Notes: generated by a model from the letters alone, not told the origin. A stretch of DNA of 47,872 nucleotides from an uncultured Planctomycetales bacterium (GCA_947305735.1 CAMZEO010000006.1:1-47872), one strand, 5' to 3'. Shown: positions 1 to 8,982, counted from the stretch's first letter. Numbers and translations are program-made.

Positions 1-229
1 ATTCGCCGAACTCGAGCCAGATTTTGCCGACGCCGATCGTCGCGTCGATCATGTCGGGGTCGAGCTTTAACGCGCGTTTGAACTTCTCGAAGGCGTCGTC
101 GTATTCGCCCTCGTCGAAGGCTTCCCGAGCCGACGCGCAGAGCGTTTCGGCAAGTTCGCGCTTGTTTTTCGACGTTTCCAACGAAACGTTTCCCGACTTG
201 CGCTTACGGCGTTCAGAAGCGTCGGACAT
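1..229 (-). CDS. TPR-repeat protein, N-terminal part (runs off the window)
   Basis: This is not in the ORF track because it leaves the window at base 1. Reading down from an ATG at 229 gives about 76 residues: a basic N-terminus (ERRKRKSG) and then helices typical of tetratricopeptide repeats (AREAFDEGEYDDAFEKFKRA, followed by LKLDPDMIDATIGVGKIW). The alternation of small and aromatic residues matches the TPR consensus. There is no signal peptide, so a cytoplasmic scaffold role is likely. It lies 182 bp downstream of gyrB on the same strand. The partner and the full length cannot be seen. Confidence 0.75.
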   Translation of the reverse strand, partial: MSDASERRKRKSGNVSLETSKNKRELAETLCASAREAFDEGEYDDAFEKFKRALKLDPDMIDATIGVGKIWLEFGE

Positions 230-411
230 TTTTAATCTCGCGGAATTGAAACCAACCTAACCAGGGAGTCGTCTAGTCTAACGACAACGTCGATCCATTG
301 TTGCCGATAGAGCCGTCGAACAAATGTTGACGGAAAGAACGCGTCGTCGCGAAAACGCGACGTGGCAAACAACGGCGTCGCCGCTCCGGATTCGCGCGGC
401 GACGTCGGCGA

Positions 412-3036
412 TCAGACGTCGAGATTTTTGACGTCGAGCGCGAATTTTTCGATAAACTCGCGTCGAGGCTCGACTTGTTCGCCCATTAACACGCGGAACA
501 AATCGTCGGCGGCTTCGACGTCGTCCATCGTCACCTGAACCAGAGTTCGGTTGTTCGGGTCGAGAGTCGTTTCGCGAAGCTCCTCGGGATCCATTTCGCC
601 AAGCCCCTTAAATCGGGTGATTTGCCATCCTTTTTCGCCCGCTTCTCGAATAGCGCCGAGCATTTCGCGCAAGTCTTCGACGCCGGTTTCGTTTTCGCCT
701 CGGAGAATTCCGTAACGCGATCCTTCGACGCCGGTGCGCTGGATCGGATAGAGCGCGTCGATTTCGAACCCGTGTTTCGTTCGAAGCTCGGCGAGCTGCT
801 TGTTTAGCGAACGCAACTCGTCGAGCTCGTCGACGCGAAGTTTTTCGTCGATTTGATCGCCTTCCTCAAAGAACCGGTCGTTCGAGCCGTTGAGCGCGTC
901 GGTTATCGAACCTTTAAGCTCGTCGACAGTTTTGCCCGTCTCGTTTTCGAGAGTCGTGAGATACGCGTTGAGTTCGGTTCGGTCGAAAAACCAGTTCTCC
1001 TGCTTGCGCCAAACGACGTGATAGATCGGAAGCCGCGCGGTTTCGGGTTCCCGTCGTTCGGCGAGCGCTCGCAAATTATACCCTCGTTTCTCGAGCGCCT
1101 GAATCGACTCTTCCATTCTGCTCAAGAGTCGGCAAAGCCCTTCCATTTCTTCCTCTTTAATCAAACGCCCGTCGCGAGGATCAAGTTGGGCGTTTTTTAT
1201 GCCGGTTTCGAGCAACTCGCGTTTCATTTCGTCTTCGGTCTGCACGTAGCGCGCCGGTCCCTTTCCGCCTTTTTTACGCACGCGGAAAAGAGGAGGCTGA
1301 GCGACGTACACGAAACCGGCTCGAACCATGTCGTACATTTGTCGGTAAAAAAACGTTAAAAGAAGGGTTCTGATGTGCGAACCGTCGACGTCGGCGTCCG
1401 TCATGATGACGATTTTGCCGTAGCGTCGTTTGGTAAGATCCATGCTGCCCTCGCCGCCGAATCCGCAACCGAACGCCACGATCATGCTGCGCACTTCCTC
1501 GTTTTTCAAGACGCGGACGTCCTGCGCTTTATAAGCGTTGATGACTTTCCCGCGCAACGGAAGAATCGCCTGAAATTCGCGAATGCGCCCCCCTTCCGCC
1601 GAGCCGCCCGCCGAATTGCCCTCGACCAGGTACAGTTCGCAACGATCGACGTCGCGACTCGTGCAGTCGCGCAACTTTCCGGGCATTCCGCCGCCGTTCA
1701 GAACGTTTTTTCGATCCTTTACCAACTGCCGCGCGCGCTTGGCGGCCTCGCGCGCTTCGAGCGCGAGGACGGCGCGTTTGACGATCATTCTGGCGTTGGC
1801 GGGATGTTCGTCCAAATATCTCGTCATCGCGTCGCCAAAGACGCTTTGCACGATTCCCGCGACCTCGGTGTTCCCAAGTTTCGTTTTCGTCTGACCTTCA
1901 AATTTCGGCTCGGGAACTCGGCAGGAAACGACGACCGTCAATCCTTCGCGGAAATCGTCTCCGTTCGGAACGTTCTTGCCGAAAAGGTTCTGAGACACGC
2001 CGTACGCGTTGAGCGTTTTGGTAAGCGCGGCGCGGAAACCCGCGACATGCGAGCCTCCTTCGTGCGTGTGAACGTTATTGACGTAAGTGCGGATCGTTTC
2101 GGCGTCGCTGTCGGTGTACTGGAGCGCGATCTCCACCGTTACGTCGTCGCGCCCGCCGCGAACGTAGATCACGTCGTTGTGAACCGGTTGATACGATTTG
2201 TTCAGGAATCGAACGAAGTCGGCGACGCCGTTTTCGCAGTGGAAATTCTCGCCGCGTCCGTCGCGCTCGTCGAAAAACCTGATACGAATATTAGGGTTCA
2301 AAAACGCCAGATCGCGCAGACGATTGTACAGAATACTGTAGGAAAATTTCGTGTCGGGAAAGATTTCCGGATCCGGCTTGAACGTCGTTTTCGTGCCGTG
2401 TTTTTCGGATTTTACGCCCTTGGCGACCGGCGCGAGCGGAACGCCGCGCTCGTATTCCTGGAAAAACTGAAAACCGTCGCGGCACACCTCGACGTTGCAC
2501 CACTCGGAAAGAAAATTGACGACGGTGACGCCGACGCCGTGCAACCCGCCGGACGTCTGGTACGCGCCCTTGTTGAACTTGCCGCCAAACTTCAATTTCG
2601 TCATCACGCCTTCGAGCGTCGAAACCTGAAGCTCGGGGTGAACGTCGACCGGAATTCCGCGCCCGTCGTCTTGCACGGTGACGGAACCGTTGCGGTTGAC
2701 GACGACTGAAATCTCGGTCGCGAATCCGGCTAACGCCTCGTCGAGCGAGTTGTCGACGACTTCGTTCACCAAATGGTGAAGCCCCTGAGAAGCGACGTCG
2801 CCAATGTACATCGAAGGACGAAGACGAACGTGTTCAAGGTCGGAAAGACCGATAATATCTTCGGAATTGTACGACTCTTTGACCTGGCGCTCGTCGCGAA
2901 AACCGTCGTCGATCGCGACGACGGCCAATTCGGACTCCATCGTCCGAGCGCTCGGCTCGACCTGCGTTTCGGGGATTTGCGTTTGTTCCAATTCGGGGTT
3001 TTCGCCCGGATTGACGTTGACGTCGTCGCTGGACAT
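412..3036 (-). CDS. gyrB: DNA gyrase subunit B
   Basis: ATPase subunit of the type II topoisomerase that introduces negative supercoils. The 874-residue product shows the GHKL ATPase motifs in order (NEVVDNSLDEALAG, DDGRGIP, GGLHGVGV), the transducer, and the TOPRIM domain (EGNSAGGSA and TDADVDGSHIRTLL). The C-terminal block RFKGLGEMDPEELRETT is gyrase-type. The track ORF starts at 3174, but I chose the ATG at 3036 because a GGAG ribosome-binding site precedes it and the upstream part is unlike GyrB; this leaves an acidic 50-residue N-terminal tail. It follows dciA by 163 bp. The TOPRIM motif reads EGN where EGD is usual (see findings). ParE is less likely given the C-terminus and length. Confidence 0.97.
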   Translation of the reverse strand: MSSDDVNVNPGENPELEQTQIPETQVEPSARTMESELAVVAIDDGFRDERQVKESYNSEDIIGLSDLEHVRLRPSMYIGDVASQGLHHLVNEVVDNSLDEALAGFATEISVVVNRNGSVTVQDDGRGIPVDVHPELQVSTLEGVMTKLKFGGKFNKGAYQTSGGLHGVGVTVVNFLSEWCNVEVCRDGFQFFQEYERGVPLAPVAKGVKSEKHGTKTTFKPDPEIFPDTKFSYSILYNRLRDLAFLNPNIRIRFFDERDGRGENFHCENGVADFVRFLNKSYQPVHNDVIYVRGGRDDVTVEIALQYTDSDAETIRTYVNNVHTHEGGSHVAGFRAALTKTLNAYGVSQNLFGKNVPNGDDFREGLTVVVSCRVPEPKFEGQTKTKLGNTEVAGIVQSVFGDAMTRYLDEHPANARMIVKRAVLALEAREAAKRARQLVKDRKNVLNGGGMPGKLRDCTSRDVDRCELYLVEGNSAGGSAEGGRIREFQAILPLRGKVINAYKAQDVRVLKNEEVRSMIVAFGCGFGGEGSMDLTKRRYGKIVIMTDADVDGSHIRTLLLTFFYRQMYDMVRAGFVYVAQPPLFRVRKKGGKGPARYVQTEDEMKRELLETGIKNAQLDPRDGRLIKEEEMEGLCRLLSRMEESIQALEKRGYNLRALAERREPETARLPIYHVVWRKQENWFFDRTELNAYLTTLENETGKTVDELKGSITDALNGSNDRFFEEGDQIDEKLRVDELDELRSLNKQLAELRTKHGFEIDALYPIQRTGVEGSRYGILRGENETGVEDLREMLGAIREAGEKGWQITRFKGLGEMDPEELRETTLDPNNRTLVQVTMDDVEAADDLFRVLMGEQVEPRREFIEKFALDVKNLDV

Positions 3037-3199
3037 AATTGCTCCATACATATGTAAAAGGCGCGTCGGTCGATAGGTTTCTCGTCGTTGAAAACGACCG
3101 GACGAGCGATCGACGCGATCCGACGTTCTCAACGCCGCGCGAAAGCCCGACGCCGTCGACGAGACGCGGAACAACCTTTCCGCGCCCCGATTTGAATCT

Positions 3200-3703
3200 T
3201 TATCTTACGACCAACTTTATCCTTTCGAGATTGTCGTCGGGAAGAAGCCGACGCAACTCGTCGAGGATGGAGTCCAGATAAAACTGCAACTCCTGATAAA
3301 GCAGGTTCGAGGCGATTTCCACGCGAATCGTTCCCCCTCGAAACGAAACGAGGCGCGCGTATTTCAGGTAGAAATCCAACTTGCTCGCGACGCGATCGCC
3401 GCAAGGATCGGCTTCGTCGAATTTCGAACGCGAATCGTCGCCGAAAACGGCCTGCAACGCGTCGCGCCAGGCGTTTTGAAAGCGCTCGACGGTCAACTTG
3501 CGTCCAAGTCCGTACTTCGAGATCACCGAAGGAAGGATCGCCCCAAATTTCGTCGCGCGAAGCGGTCTCTCTTCGTCGAGAAACTGAAATCCCAGCGGAT
3601 GGGGAGGAGTCGCGAAAGGATCCGCGTTGTTAAAAGAGCGCGTTTTCGATTTTTTTGCGCGTTTTGATCCGCGGGGGTTATTGGGAAAACTCGATTTCTT
3701 CAT
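3200..3703 (-). CDS. dciA: DUF721 protein, DciA-like
   Basis: A basic protein of about 167 residues. The N-terminus is Lys/Arg-rich and probably disordered. A C-terminal DUF721 region follows, with the ...VERFQNAWRDALQ... helix and a final strand-helix ending RGGTIRVEIASNLLYQELQFY. DUF721 proteins include DciA, which works with the replicative helicase, and they often sit next to gyrB as here. I prefer the ATG at 3703 (MKKSSFP) over the upstream ATG at 3721; neither has a clear ribosome-binding site, so the start is uncertain. A good promoter lies about 95 bp upstream. The helicase-loading role is inferred from family and neighbourhood. Confidence 0.8.
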   Translation of the reverse strand: MKKSSFPNNPRGSKRAKKSKTRSFNNADPFATPPHPLGFQFLDEERPLRATKFGAILPSVISKYGLGRKLTVERFQNAWRDALQAVFGDDSRSKFDEADPCGDRVASKLDFYLKYARLVSFRGGTIRVEIASNLLYQELQFYLDSILDELRRLLPDDNLERIKLVVR

Positions 3704-4007
3704 TATACTGTCAGGTCGCATGAAGTTTGTCGAAAAAACGCTCGGCGCGAGGGACGAAAAACGACGCGCGTTTTCACGCCCTCGACGACGCTCGACATTA
3801 TATCAAAACCGTTGTTTTTTTCAAGGGTTGAAGATTCCTTCGTGCTCGTTTTTTTCCGATATTTCCGCGTTTTTTCGCATAAAATCACCGTCTGAAACCG
3901 GAGTCCGGTTCAAGCGCGAAAAACCGTCTGGAAGAGCGGCGAATCGTCGTAGCGGCGCGTCGTCGTTTTCGCGCTCGTTTCATCGTCGCAATCCAAAGGA
4001 GCATTTG
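3704..4007. other. Divergent intergenic region, dciA / miaA
   Basis: About 300 bp between the divergent dciA and miaA starts. It holds the minus-strand promoter listed separately. The plus-strand frame of miaA stays open through it (track start 3627), but the translated sequence is not MiaA-like. I see no convincing plus-strand promoter. Confidence 0.5.
3797..3824 (-). promoter_or_regulatory. Sigma-70-type promoter for dciA-gyrB
   Basis: On the minus strand TTGAAA (3824-3819) and TATAAT (3802-3797) are separated by 16 bp. The -35 has 5 of 6 consensus bases and the -10 is perfect. It points at dciA with a predicted leader of roughly 85 nt. Confidence 0.6.
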
Positions 4008-4997
4008 ATGTCGCCGTCGTTCGCGCTCGAATCCCGACGCTCGCCGTTCGCTTCGTCCTTTTTTCTCACGGGCGCGACCGCAAGCGGCAAAACGTCTCTG
4101 GGAATTGAACTGGCGCGAAGAATCGGCGCGGAAATCGTTTCGCTCGACTCGATGGCGATCTATCGCAAAATGGACGTCGGCACGGCGAAACCGACGCTTG
4201 AAGAGCGTCAAGGCGTTCCTCATCACATGATCGACGTCGTCGATCCGGACGAAGAGTTTTCCGTCGTCGAGTATATGCGCATGGCGGCGCGAATCGTCGG
4301 CGAAATCGAGACTCGCGGCAACGTCCCGCTTTTTGTCGGCGGCTCGCCTCTATATCTGAAAACGATCCTCTTCGGCGTCTTCGACGCGCCGGGCGGCGAT
4401 CCCGAACTGCGCGCCGAACTGCGCGCTTTTGCGGAGCGAGAGGGCGCGAAAGCGCTCTGGAAGCGTCTCGAAGACGTCGATCCTAACGCGGCTGGAAAAC
4501 TGCACCCCAACGACGTGAAACGCGTCGTGAGGGCGTTGGAAGTCTATCGATTGACCGGCAAGCCGATCTCCGAGTTGCAGACGCAATTTTCCGCGCCGCC
4601 GCTATTCGAGCCGGGACAAATCTTCATCTTGACCAGAGAACGACGGACGCTTTACGAAAGAATCGACAGGCGCGTCGACGCAATGCTCGATCGCGGCTTT
4701 TTAGATGAAACGCGCGCGCTCTTTGAAGGAGAGTCAAAACCGGGTCCGACGGCGTCGAAAGCCGTCGGGTACCGCGAGCTTCTCGCCGTCCTGCATGGAG
4801 AACTGACGCTCGACGAAGCGGTCGAAACGATCAAACGTCTTACGCGCAACTTTGCGAAACGTCAAGAGACCTGGTTCCGATCGCTGACAAATCAGGGGGC
4901 GCGGAGAATTTGCGCGGAAAACAAAACGCGCGAAGAATTGCTCGACGAACTCGAGCGGGAAATTGAAAAAATTCGACGCGAGAGCGAAATCCTCTAG
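4008..4997 (+). CDS. miaA: tRNA dimethylallyltransferase
   Basis: Transfers a dimethylallyl group from DMAPP to N6 of A37 in tRNAs reading codons that start with U. The P-loop GATASGKT is at residues 22-29, followed by the DSMAIYRKMDVGTAKPT substrate region, a GGSPLYLK motif (GGTGLYL in many relatives), and the C-terminal signature KAVGYREL...RLTRNFAKRQETWFR. The 329-residue length is normal. The track ORF begins at 3627; I start at 4008, where AAAGGAG sits 6 bases upstream, and the preceding 127 residues are low-complexity and unlike MiaA. It converges on a lipoprotein gene and shares a GC-rich hairpin with it just past the stop. Confidence 0.96.
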   Translation: MSPSFALESRRSPFASSFFLTGATASGKTSLGIELARRIGAEIVSLDSMAIYRKMDVGTAKPTLEERQGVPHHMIDVVDPDEEFSVVEYMRMAARIVGEIETRGNVPLFVGGSPLYLKTILFGVFDAPGGDPELRAELRAFAEREGAKALWKRLEDVDPNAAGKLHPNDVKRVVRALEVYRLTGKPISELQTQFSAPPLFEPGQIFILTRERRTLYERIDRRVDAMLDRGFLDETRALFEGESKPGPTASKAVGYRELLAVLHGELTLDEAVETIKRLTRNFAKRQETWFRSLTNQGARRICAENKTREELLDELEREIEKIRRESEIL

Positions 4998-5019
4998 GCG
5001 GCGCGAAAAGAACGCCGCC
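4997..5019. terminator. GC hairpin between convergent miaA and lipoprotein gene
   Basis: GGCGGCG (4997-5003) pairs with CGCCGCC (5013-5019), starting at the last base of the miaA stop codon. There is no clear T-run on either side, so it may only block read-through weakly or protect 3' ends. Confidence 0.35.
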
Positions 5020-5032
5020 TGGACGAGGACGT

Positions 5033-5584
5033 TTATAAGTCGGCGATATATTCGGTTTTCCGATTCGTGTCCAAATTAAATAGCGAAAGCCGATAAACGG
5101 TTTTCACGATCGTTTTGCTCTCCTCGTCGTCGGGATCGACCGGCTCTTCGCGATCTTCGACGTATCCGGCGAGGATGTAGTCGAAAGGCTCGCCGAGAGC
5201 CTCGGCAAATTTTTCGCGGGACTGGGGCATGAAGATTTCGGAACGTTTGATTTTCGCCTTTTTGAACGCGGCTTGCATTTTGTCTTCGTCGATCGTTTGG
5301 AAATCCTTGGATTTCCCAAGTTTGACGCGCGTCTCGACGGAGACCTCTTTGGATCCGTCGCCAAGAACGCCGATAAAACAAACCGTCGGTTTTTTCCCTT
5401 CGTTGAGAGCGGAAAGGCGCGCGATCTCTTCGCCGACCTGACGCGTCGTTTTCGCGACGGCGGGCTCGTAAGCCGACGAATCGATTTTTTTGGGTCGACC
5501 AAACGAGGCGCAACCGGGCGCGACGGCGGACAGGACGAAAAACGCGACTAAAAACAAACGACGCGAAAGACTGGATGAATTCAT
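5033..5584 (-). CDS. Predicted outer-membrane lipoprotein of unknown function
   Basis: A 183-residue protein with a classic lipoprotein signal: positive N-terminus, hydrophobic stretch LFLVAFFVLSAVA, then a lipobox ending APGC near residue 25. A ribosome-binding site (AAGGA) precedes the ATG. The mature part alternates strands and helices (TVCFIGVLGDG ... DFQTIDEDKMQAAFKKAKI ... FDYILAGYVEDRE ... KTVYRLSLFNLDTN). This order resembles the LpoB/CsgG-like fold of periplasmic lipoproteins that assist wall synthases or secretion pores. That fold guess is inference from pattern only; I do not recognise the family. It is divergent from an FtsQ-like gene, which would fit an envelope role. Confidence 0.75.
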   Translation of the reverse strand: MNSSSLSRRLFLVAFFVLSAVAPGCASFGRPKKIDSSAYEPAVAKTTRQVGEEIARLSALNEGKKPTVCFIGVLGDGSKEVSVETRVKLGKSKDFQTIDEDKMQAAFKKAKIKRSEIFMPQSREKFAEALGEPFDYILAGYVEDREEPVDPDDEESKTIVKTVYRLSLFNLDTNRKTEYIADL

Positions 5585-5701
5585 AACGACTTCCTTACGG
5601 GCAAACCAACCGACTCGCGTCGGCGCAAACTCGCGCTATCGTAACTATTTTAACAAAGCAAGGCAAGAGCGATTTGACTCTCGCTTTTTGGAGACTCCTT
5701 G

Positions 5702-6679
5702 ATGGGCGTTTGGAGCGCGCTGGGAACTTGTTTTGGCGGTCGTAAGCAACGCCTTTTCATCGGTCAATTCGTGATTTTTCTCCTCCTGTGCGGAGCGCTC
5801 GCGAGCCTATGGGTTTCGCTGCGATCCCAAATTATCGGACAAGACGTCTACACGATTGAACCGCGAAACGTGCGCGTGTGGAATCCGCCCGTATGGGTTC
5901 CGCGCGATTTCGTCGCGGAAGCGCTGGATAATCTACCCCCGGAAATTAAAGCGGACAAACTCAACTCGCTCGATCCGCGACTCGTCGAAGTCGTCGTTCG
6001 CGCGTTCTCGGATCATCCGTGGGTCGATAAGGTGGAGTCGGTCGTCGTGTCGTACCCCGCCTCAATCGATCTAAAAATACGTTTCAGAAAACCCGTCGCC
6101 TTCGTCGACGCCTCGACGGAAGGATTAAAAGAGTTCGTCGAGCTTTTGGAAAAGAGGTTTCCCGACGACGATTTTGTAAAAACCCTGAGATTTGAAAAAT
6201 CGCTCGACGCGCCGACGCGGGAAACAAGGAAAGTCGACGAAGAATTGGTCGACGCGTTCGGACGAGAGCTGAGGACGGATTATTTTGACGAGCGCCCGCT
6301 CGCAAAAAGACTGTTCGTTACCATTCTGACCTACGGTCCTCAACGCGAAAATATCGACCAGGCCGCGCAGTTTGCCGATTTTTTGGAAAAAAGCGGAGCC
6401 GCGCGAGAATTCCAAATATCCCAAATTCACGCGCTTAAAACGCTTGGAGAAAAAGAACCGGTTTTCTTCCTGACGACTCGAACGGGGCAGACCGTCAAAT
6501 GGGGGTATTATTCGCGCCCCAAAAACGGTATGGACGAACGCGCGTACGACGGAGCGCGAACGAACAAGAACTCGCGAGAAGAACGAGAAGCCGTCGACAA
6601 ATATCAGGAGAAAAAAATCGAACGCTGGAGAAGAAAGGACGGAGGCGTTTCGCTCGATCTCTCGGAAACCGAAAACTGA
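5702..6679 (+). CDS. FtsQ/DivIB-like POTRA membrane protein
   Basis: A 325-residue single-pass protein. A basic cytoplasmic tip is followed by a transmembrane helix at about residues 18-40. An extracytoplasmic part then has a POTRA-like segment with the HPWVDKVESVVVSYPASIDLKIRFRKPVAFVD pattern seen in FtsQ (quoted only to show the strand-turn-strand order). The remainder, rich in Asp, Glu and Arg, is not recognisable and ends in a charged Lys/Arg/Glu tail. I start at the ATG at 5702, not the TTG at 5699, because GGAG lies 8 bases upstream. FtsQ proteins link the cytoplasmic division ring to wall synthesis. Here the gene lies outside any division and cell-wall cluster, so the role is inferred. 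Confidence 0.6.
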   Translation: MGVWSALGTCFGGRKQRLFIGQFVIFLLLCGALASLWVSLRSQIIGQDVYTIEPRNVRVWNPPVWVPRDFVAEALDNLPPEIKADKLNSLDPRLVEVVVRAFSDHPWVDKVESVVVSYPASIDLKIRFRKPVAFVDASTEGLKEFVELLEKRFPDDDFVKTLRFEKSLDAPTRETRKVDEELVDAFGRELRTDYFDERPLAKRLFVTILTYGPQRENIDQAAQFADFLEKSGAAREFQISQIHALKTLGEKEPVFFLTTRTGQTVKWGYYSRPKNGMDERAYDGARTNKNSREEREAVDKYQEKKIERWRRKDGGVSLDLSETEN

Positions 6680-6794
6680 AAACGCGCGCGAAAGAACCGA
6701 CGCGCGTTCAAAGAACTTCGCTCAATTCAAACGCCGCGCGACGCGACAAAATCGCAATCCCCGCGTCCGCGCGAACGTTGAACGCCGTCGACGT

Positions 6795-7085
6795 TCATTC
6801 GTCGAAGGAATCAAACATACGCATGAGGGCGACTTCAAGCTTTTCGTCGGAATAATAGGTTCCGGCGGCAATTTCCGCGCGGACGCGATTAACCAACTCG
6901 ATGCGAACTTCGTTCGGGTTCATCGTCGACTCGCCGACTCTGCTGGCGTCTTGTCGCGTCCTAATTTCCATTTCGTCGCGTTCGACCGATTTCGGTTGCG
7001 CGTTCGAGCCGTTGTTGCGCTTAATCGAAGAAACCTGATTAGCGGCGGAGACTCCGTTCAATCCATTAACGCTGCTGATACTCAT
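6795..7085 (-). CDS. flgM: Anti-sigma-28 factor FlgM family
   Basis: A 96-residue protein with a disordered, Asn/Ser-rich first half. The C-terminal half (NPNEVRIELVNRVRAEIAAG, then TYYSDEKLEVALMRMF) matches the sigma-binding helices of FlgM. FlgM holds the flagellar sigma factor FliA inactive until the hook is complete and FlgM is exported. A clear AGGAG lies 8 bases before the ATG. No flagellar gene is near, so it stands alone here. A 19-bp palindrome lies about 95 bp upstream and may be a control site. Confidence 0.8.
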   Translation of the reverse strand: MSISSVNGLNGVSAANQVSSIKRNNGSNAQPKSVERDEMEIRTRQDASRVGESTMNPNEVRIELVNRVRAEIAAGTYYSDEKLEVALMRMFDSFDE

Positions 7086-7178
7086 TTTCTATTCTCCTGA
7101 AAAAGTTATCCAGAAGTTGCTTCTCGCGTCCGTCCCGACCTTCGCGAAACTTGACGCGAGCGATAGTTGCAAATGTAA

Positions 7179-7197
7179 AACGTTGAAATTCAACGTT
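7179..7197. promoter_or_regulatory. Perfect 9-bp-arm palindrome upstream of flgM
   Basis: AACGTTGAA and TTCAACGTT flank a single A. The symmetry and size fit a dimeric repressor or activator site. It lies 94-112 bp upstream of the flgM start codon. No regulator can be named. Confidence 0.45.
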
Positions 7198-7300
7198 AAA
7201 CTCCGTTTCCCCCGTCGGCTTCTCCGCTTAAATTCGCTTGACGGTCGCGGCGAACTTTCGCGAAACACCCGCCTCGGCGAACCGCGTTAAGCGACGCGTC

Positions 7301-7350
7301 TCAGGGGCGCAAGGAGAAGAAGAGCTTTTCGCGCTTGCGTTCTCCCCTGA
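7301..7350. repeat. 50-nt hairpin of unknown role
   Basis: TCAGGGG (7301-7307) pairs with CCCCTGA (7344-7350), and inside it CGCAAG pairs with CTTGCG, leaving a small bulge. There is no T-run on either side, so it is not an ordinary terminator. Confidence 0.45.
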
Positions 7351-7587
7351 CAGGATTATCGACGCGACAACCGCCTAACTTAAGTAAACTTCGTTTGAAG
7401 TCGCGTCTTTTGCCGTCTTTCCGGCGCTTCCAACAGGGACGATCGGCGAAAATTCTCCAGTCGTCGCATTCGTCGTTTTCGACGTCGCGCGCCTAATTAA
7501 CGGGCTTACTCCTTAGTATGCGTTTTTTCCAAGAAGACGTCAAGATCAATCTAAAAAAAAGAAAAAATTTTTCAGAAATGTCAGACA

Positions 7588-7615
7588 AAGAAGAAAGCCG
7601 GGATTTTTCACCCGG
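7588..7615 (-). terminator. Terminator after accC
   Basis: On the minus strand CCGGG and CCCGG enclose an 8-nt A/T-rich loop and are followed by a CTTTCTTCTTT tail. It lies 24 bp past the accC stop and would end the accB-accC transcript. Confidence 0.55.
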
Positions 7616-7638
7616 TCAAAAATGCGAAAAAACAGGCG

Positions 7639-8982
7639 TTAACTCATAAAACAGCGTTCGATGAACCCGACGTCGGGAACGTTCTTAGCAAATTCCTCGC
7701 TCTTCAAAATTTTCAAGAGCATGGGAATCGACGTCTTAATTCCCTCGATTTTGAACTCTTCAAGCGCGCGGATCATCGAGGCGATCCCTTCTTCGCGCGT
7801 CGCTCGCTGCACGAGCAACTTGCCGATCATCGAATCGTAATGGGCGCTGACGACATAGCCGGGATAAGCGTGCGAATCGAAACGAACGCCAAACCCGCCG
7901 GGAACGATCAACTGTTCGATCTTGCCGGGACAGGGACGGAAATTGTGGTCGACGTCTTCCGCGTTGATGCGACATTCCATCGCGAATCCGCGATGAACGA
8001 CGTCTTTTTGTTCAATCGAAAGCCTTTCTCCGGCGGCGAGACGAATCTGTTGCTGAATCAAGTCGACGCCCGTCGCCATTTCCGTCACCGGATGCTCGAC
8101 CTGAATTCGAGCGTTCATCTCGATGAAATAGTATTGACCGCTCTTGTCCACGATGAATTCAACGGTCCCCGCGTTGGAATAACGCGCTTCTTTCGCGATA
8201 AGAACGGCGGATTCGCACAACGCTTTGCGCGTTTTTAGCGTCAATTTCGGCGCGGGCGTAAGCTCGATGAGTTTCTGTCGACGACGCTGGAGCGAGCAGT
8301 CCCGTTCCCAAAGATGAACGACGTTCCCGTAATTGTCCGCGAGAAGTTGCGCTTCGACGTGCCGAGGGTTTTCAATGAACTTTTCAATGTAAACGTCGGG
8401 ATTGCCAAACGCCGCGGCGGCCTCTTGAGCGGCGTCCTGCAAAGAGCGCTTAAGTTGCGCCGCGTCGTTCGCCTGACGTATGCCGCGACCGCCGCCGCCG
8501 GCCGTCGCCTTGACCAGCACTGGATACCCGATCTTCTCGGCCGCGGCCAGCGCCTGAGATTCAGACTCGACGATTCCGTCGCTGCCGGGCACGACGGGAA
8601 CGCCGCATTTTTTCGCGATCGCGCGCGCGGCGTTTTTATCGCCGAGACGTTCCATCGCTTCGACGCTCGGCCCGATAAATTCGTATCCGCTCGCGCGGCA
8701 CTTCTCGGCAAACTGGGAATTCTCCGAAAGAAAACCGTAACCGGGGTGAATCGCGTCGACTTCGCATTTCTCGGCCGCGCTTATAATCCGGTCGACTTTC
8801 AAATAGCTCTTGTCGGAACGCGCGGGCCCGATGCAGACGGCGCGATCCGCCAATTCCAGATAGCGCGATCCGCGATCCGCCTCGCTGTACGCGACGACCG
8901 ATTCGACGCCCAACTCCTTACACGCGCGAATAACGCGCAACGCTATTTCGCCGCGATTGGCTATTAAAATTCTTTTGAACAT
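7639..8982 (-). CDS. accC: Acetyl-CoA carboxylase, biotin carboxylase subunit
   Basis: Carboxylates the biotin of AccB using ATP and bicarbonate, the first half-reaction of malonyl-CoA synthesis. The 447-residue product starts [21 protein letters not shown], the invariant biotin carboxylase N-terminus. It has the glycine-rich ATP-grasp loop [12 protein letters not shown], the [12 protein letters not shown] motif, and the catalytic [14 protein letters not shown]-type segment (here [15 protein letters not shown]). The length is normal. It follows accB by 29 bp and is the last gene of the run before a terminator. The ribosome-binding site is weak (GGAAG close to the ATG), so translation may be coupled to accB. 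Confidence 0.98.
   Translation of the reverse strand: MFKRILIANRGEIALRVIRACKELGVESVVAYSEADRGSRYLELADRAVCIGPARSDKSYLKVDRIISAAEKCEVDAIHPGYGFLSENSQFAEKCRASGYEFIGPSVEAMERLGDKNAARAIAKKCGVPVVPGSDGIVESESQALAAAEKIGYPVLVKATAGGGGRGIRQANDAAQLKRSLQDAAQEAAAAFGNPDVYIEKFIENPRHVEAQLLADNYGNVVHLWERDCSLQRRRQKLIELTPAPKLTLKTRKALCESAVLIAKEARYSNAGTVEFIVDKSGQYYFIEMNARIQVEHPVTEMATGVDLIQQQIRLAAGERLSIEQKDVVHRGFAMECRINAEDVDHNFRPCPGKIEQLIVPGGFGVRFDSHAYPGYVVSAHYDSMIGKLLVQRATREEGIASMIRALEEFKIEGIKTSIPMLLKILKSEEFAKNVPDVGFIERCFMS

Larger units (their letters stand above)
7086..7638. other. Gene-free stretch upstream of flgM and downstream of accC
   Basis: About 550 bp without a plausible gene. It contains a 19-bp palindrome (7179-7197), a 50-nt hairpin (7301-7350) and the accC terminator near 7598. 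The part next to accC is A-rich. I see no tRNA or known riboswitch pattern. Confidence 0.6.

Noticed and set aside
1375-2709. 444-codon open frame antisense to gyrB
   Set aside because: It is a shadow of gyrB produced by CpG-rich codon use; there is no ribosome-binding site or family motif.
3627-4007. N-terminal extension of miaA in the track
   Set aside because: The added residues are unlike MiaA, and a clear ribosome-binding site marks the ATG at 4008.
7080-7180. Sigma-28-type promoter (TCAAGTTT) for flgM
   Set aside because: The -35-like box is good, but no GCCGATAA-like -10 lies at the right distance.
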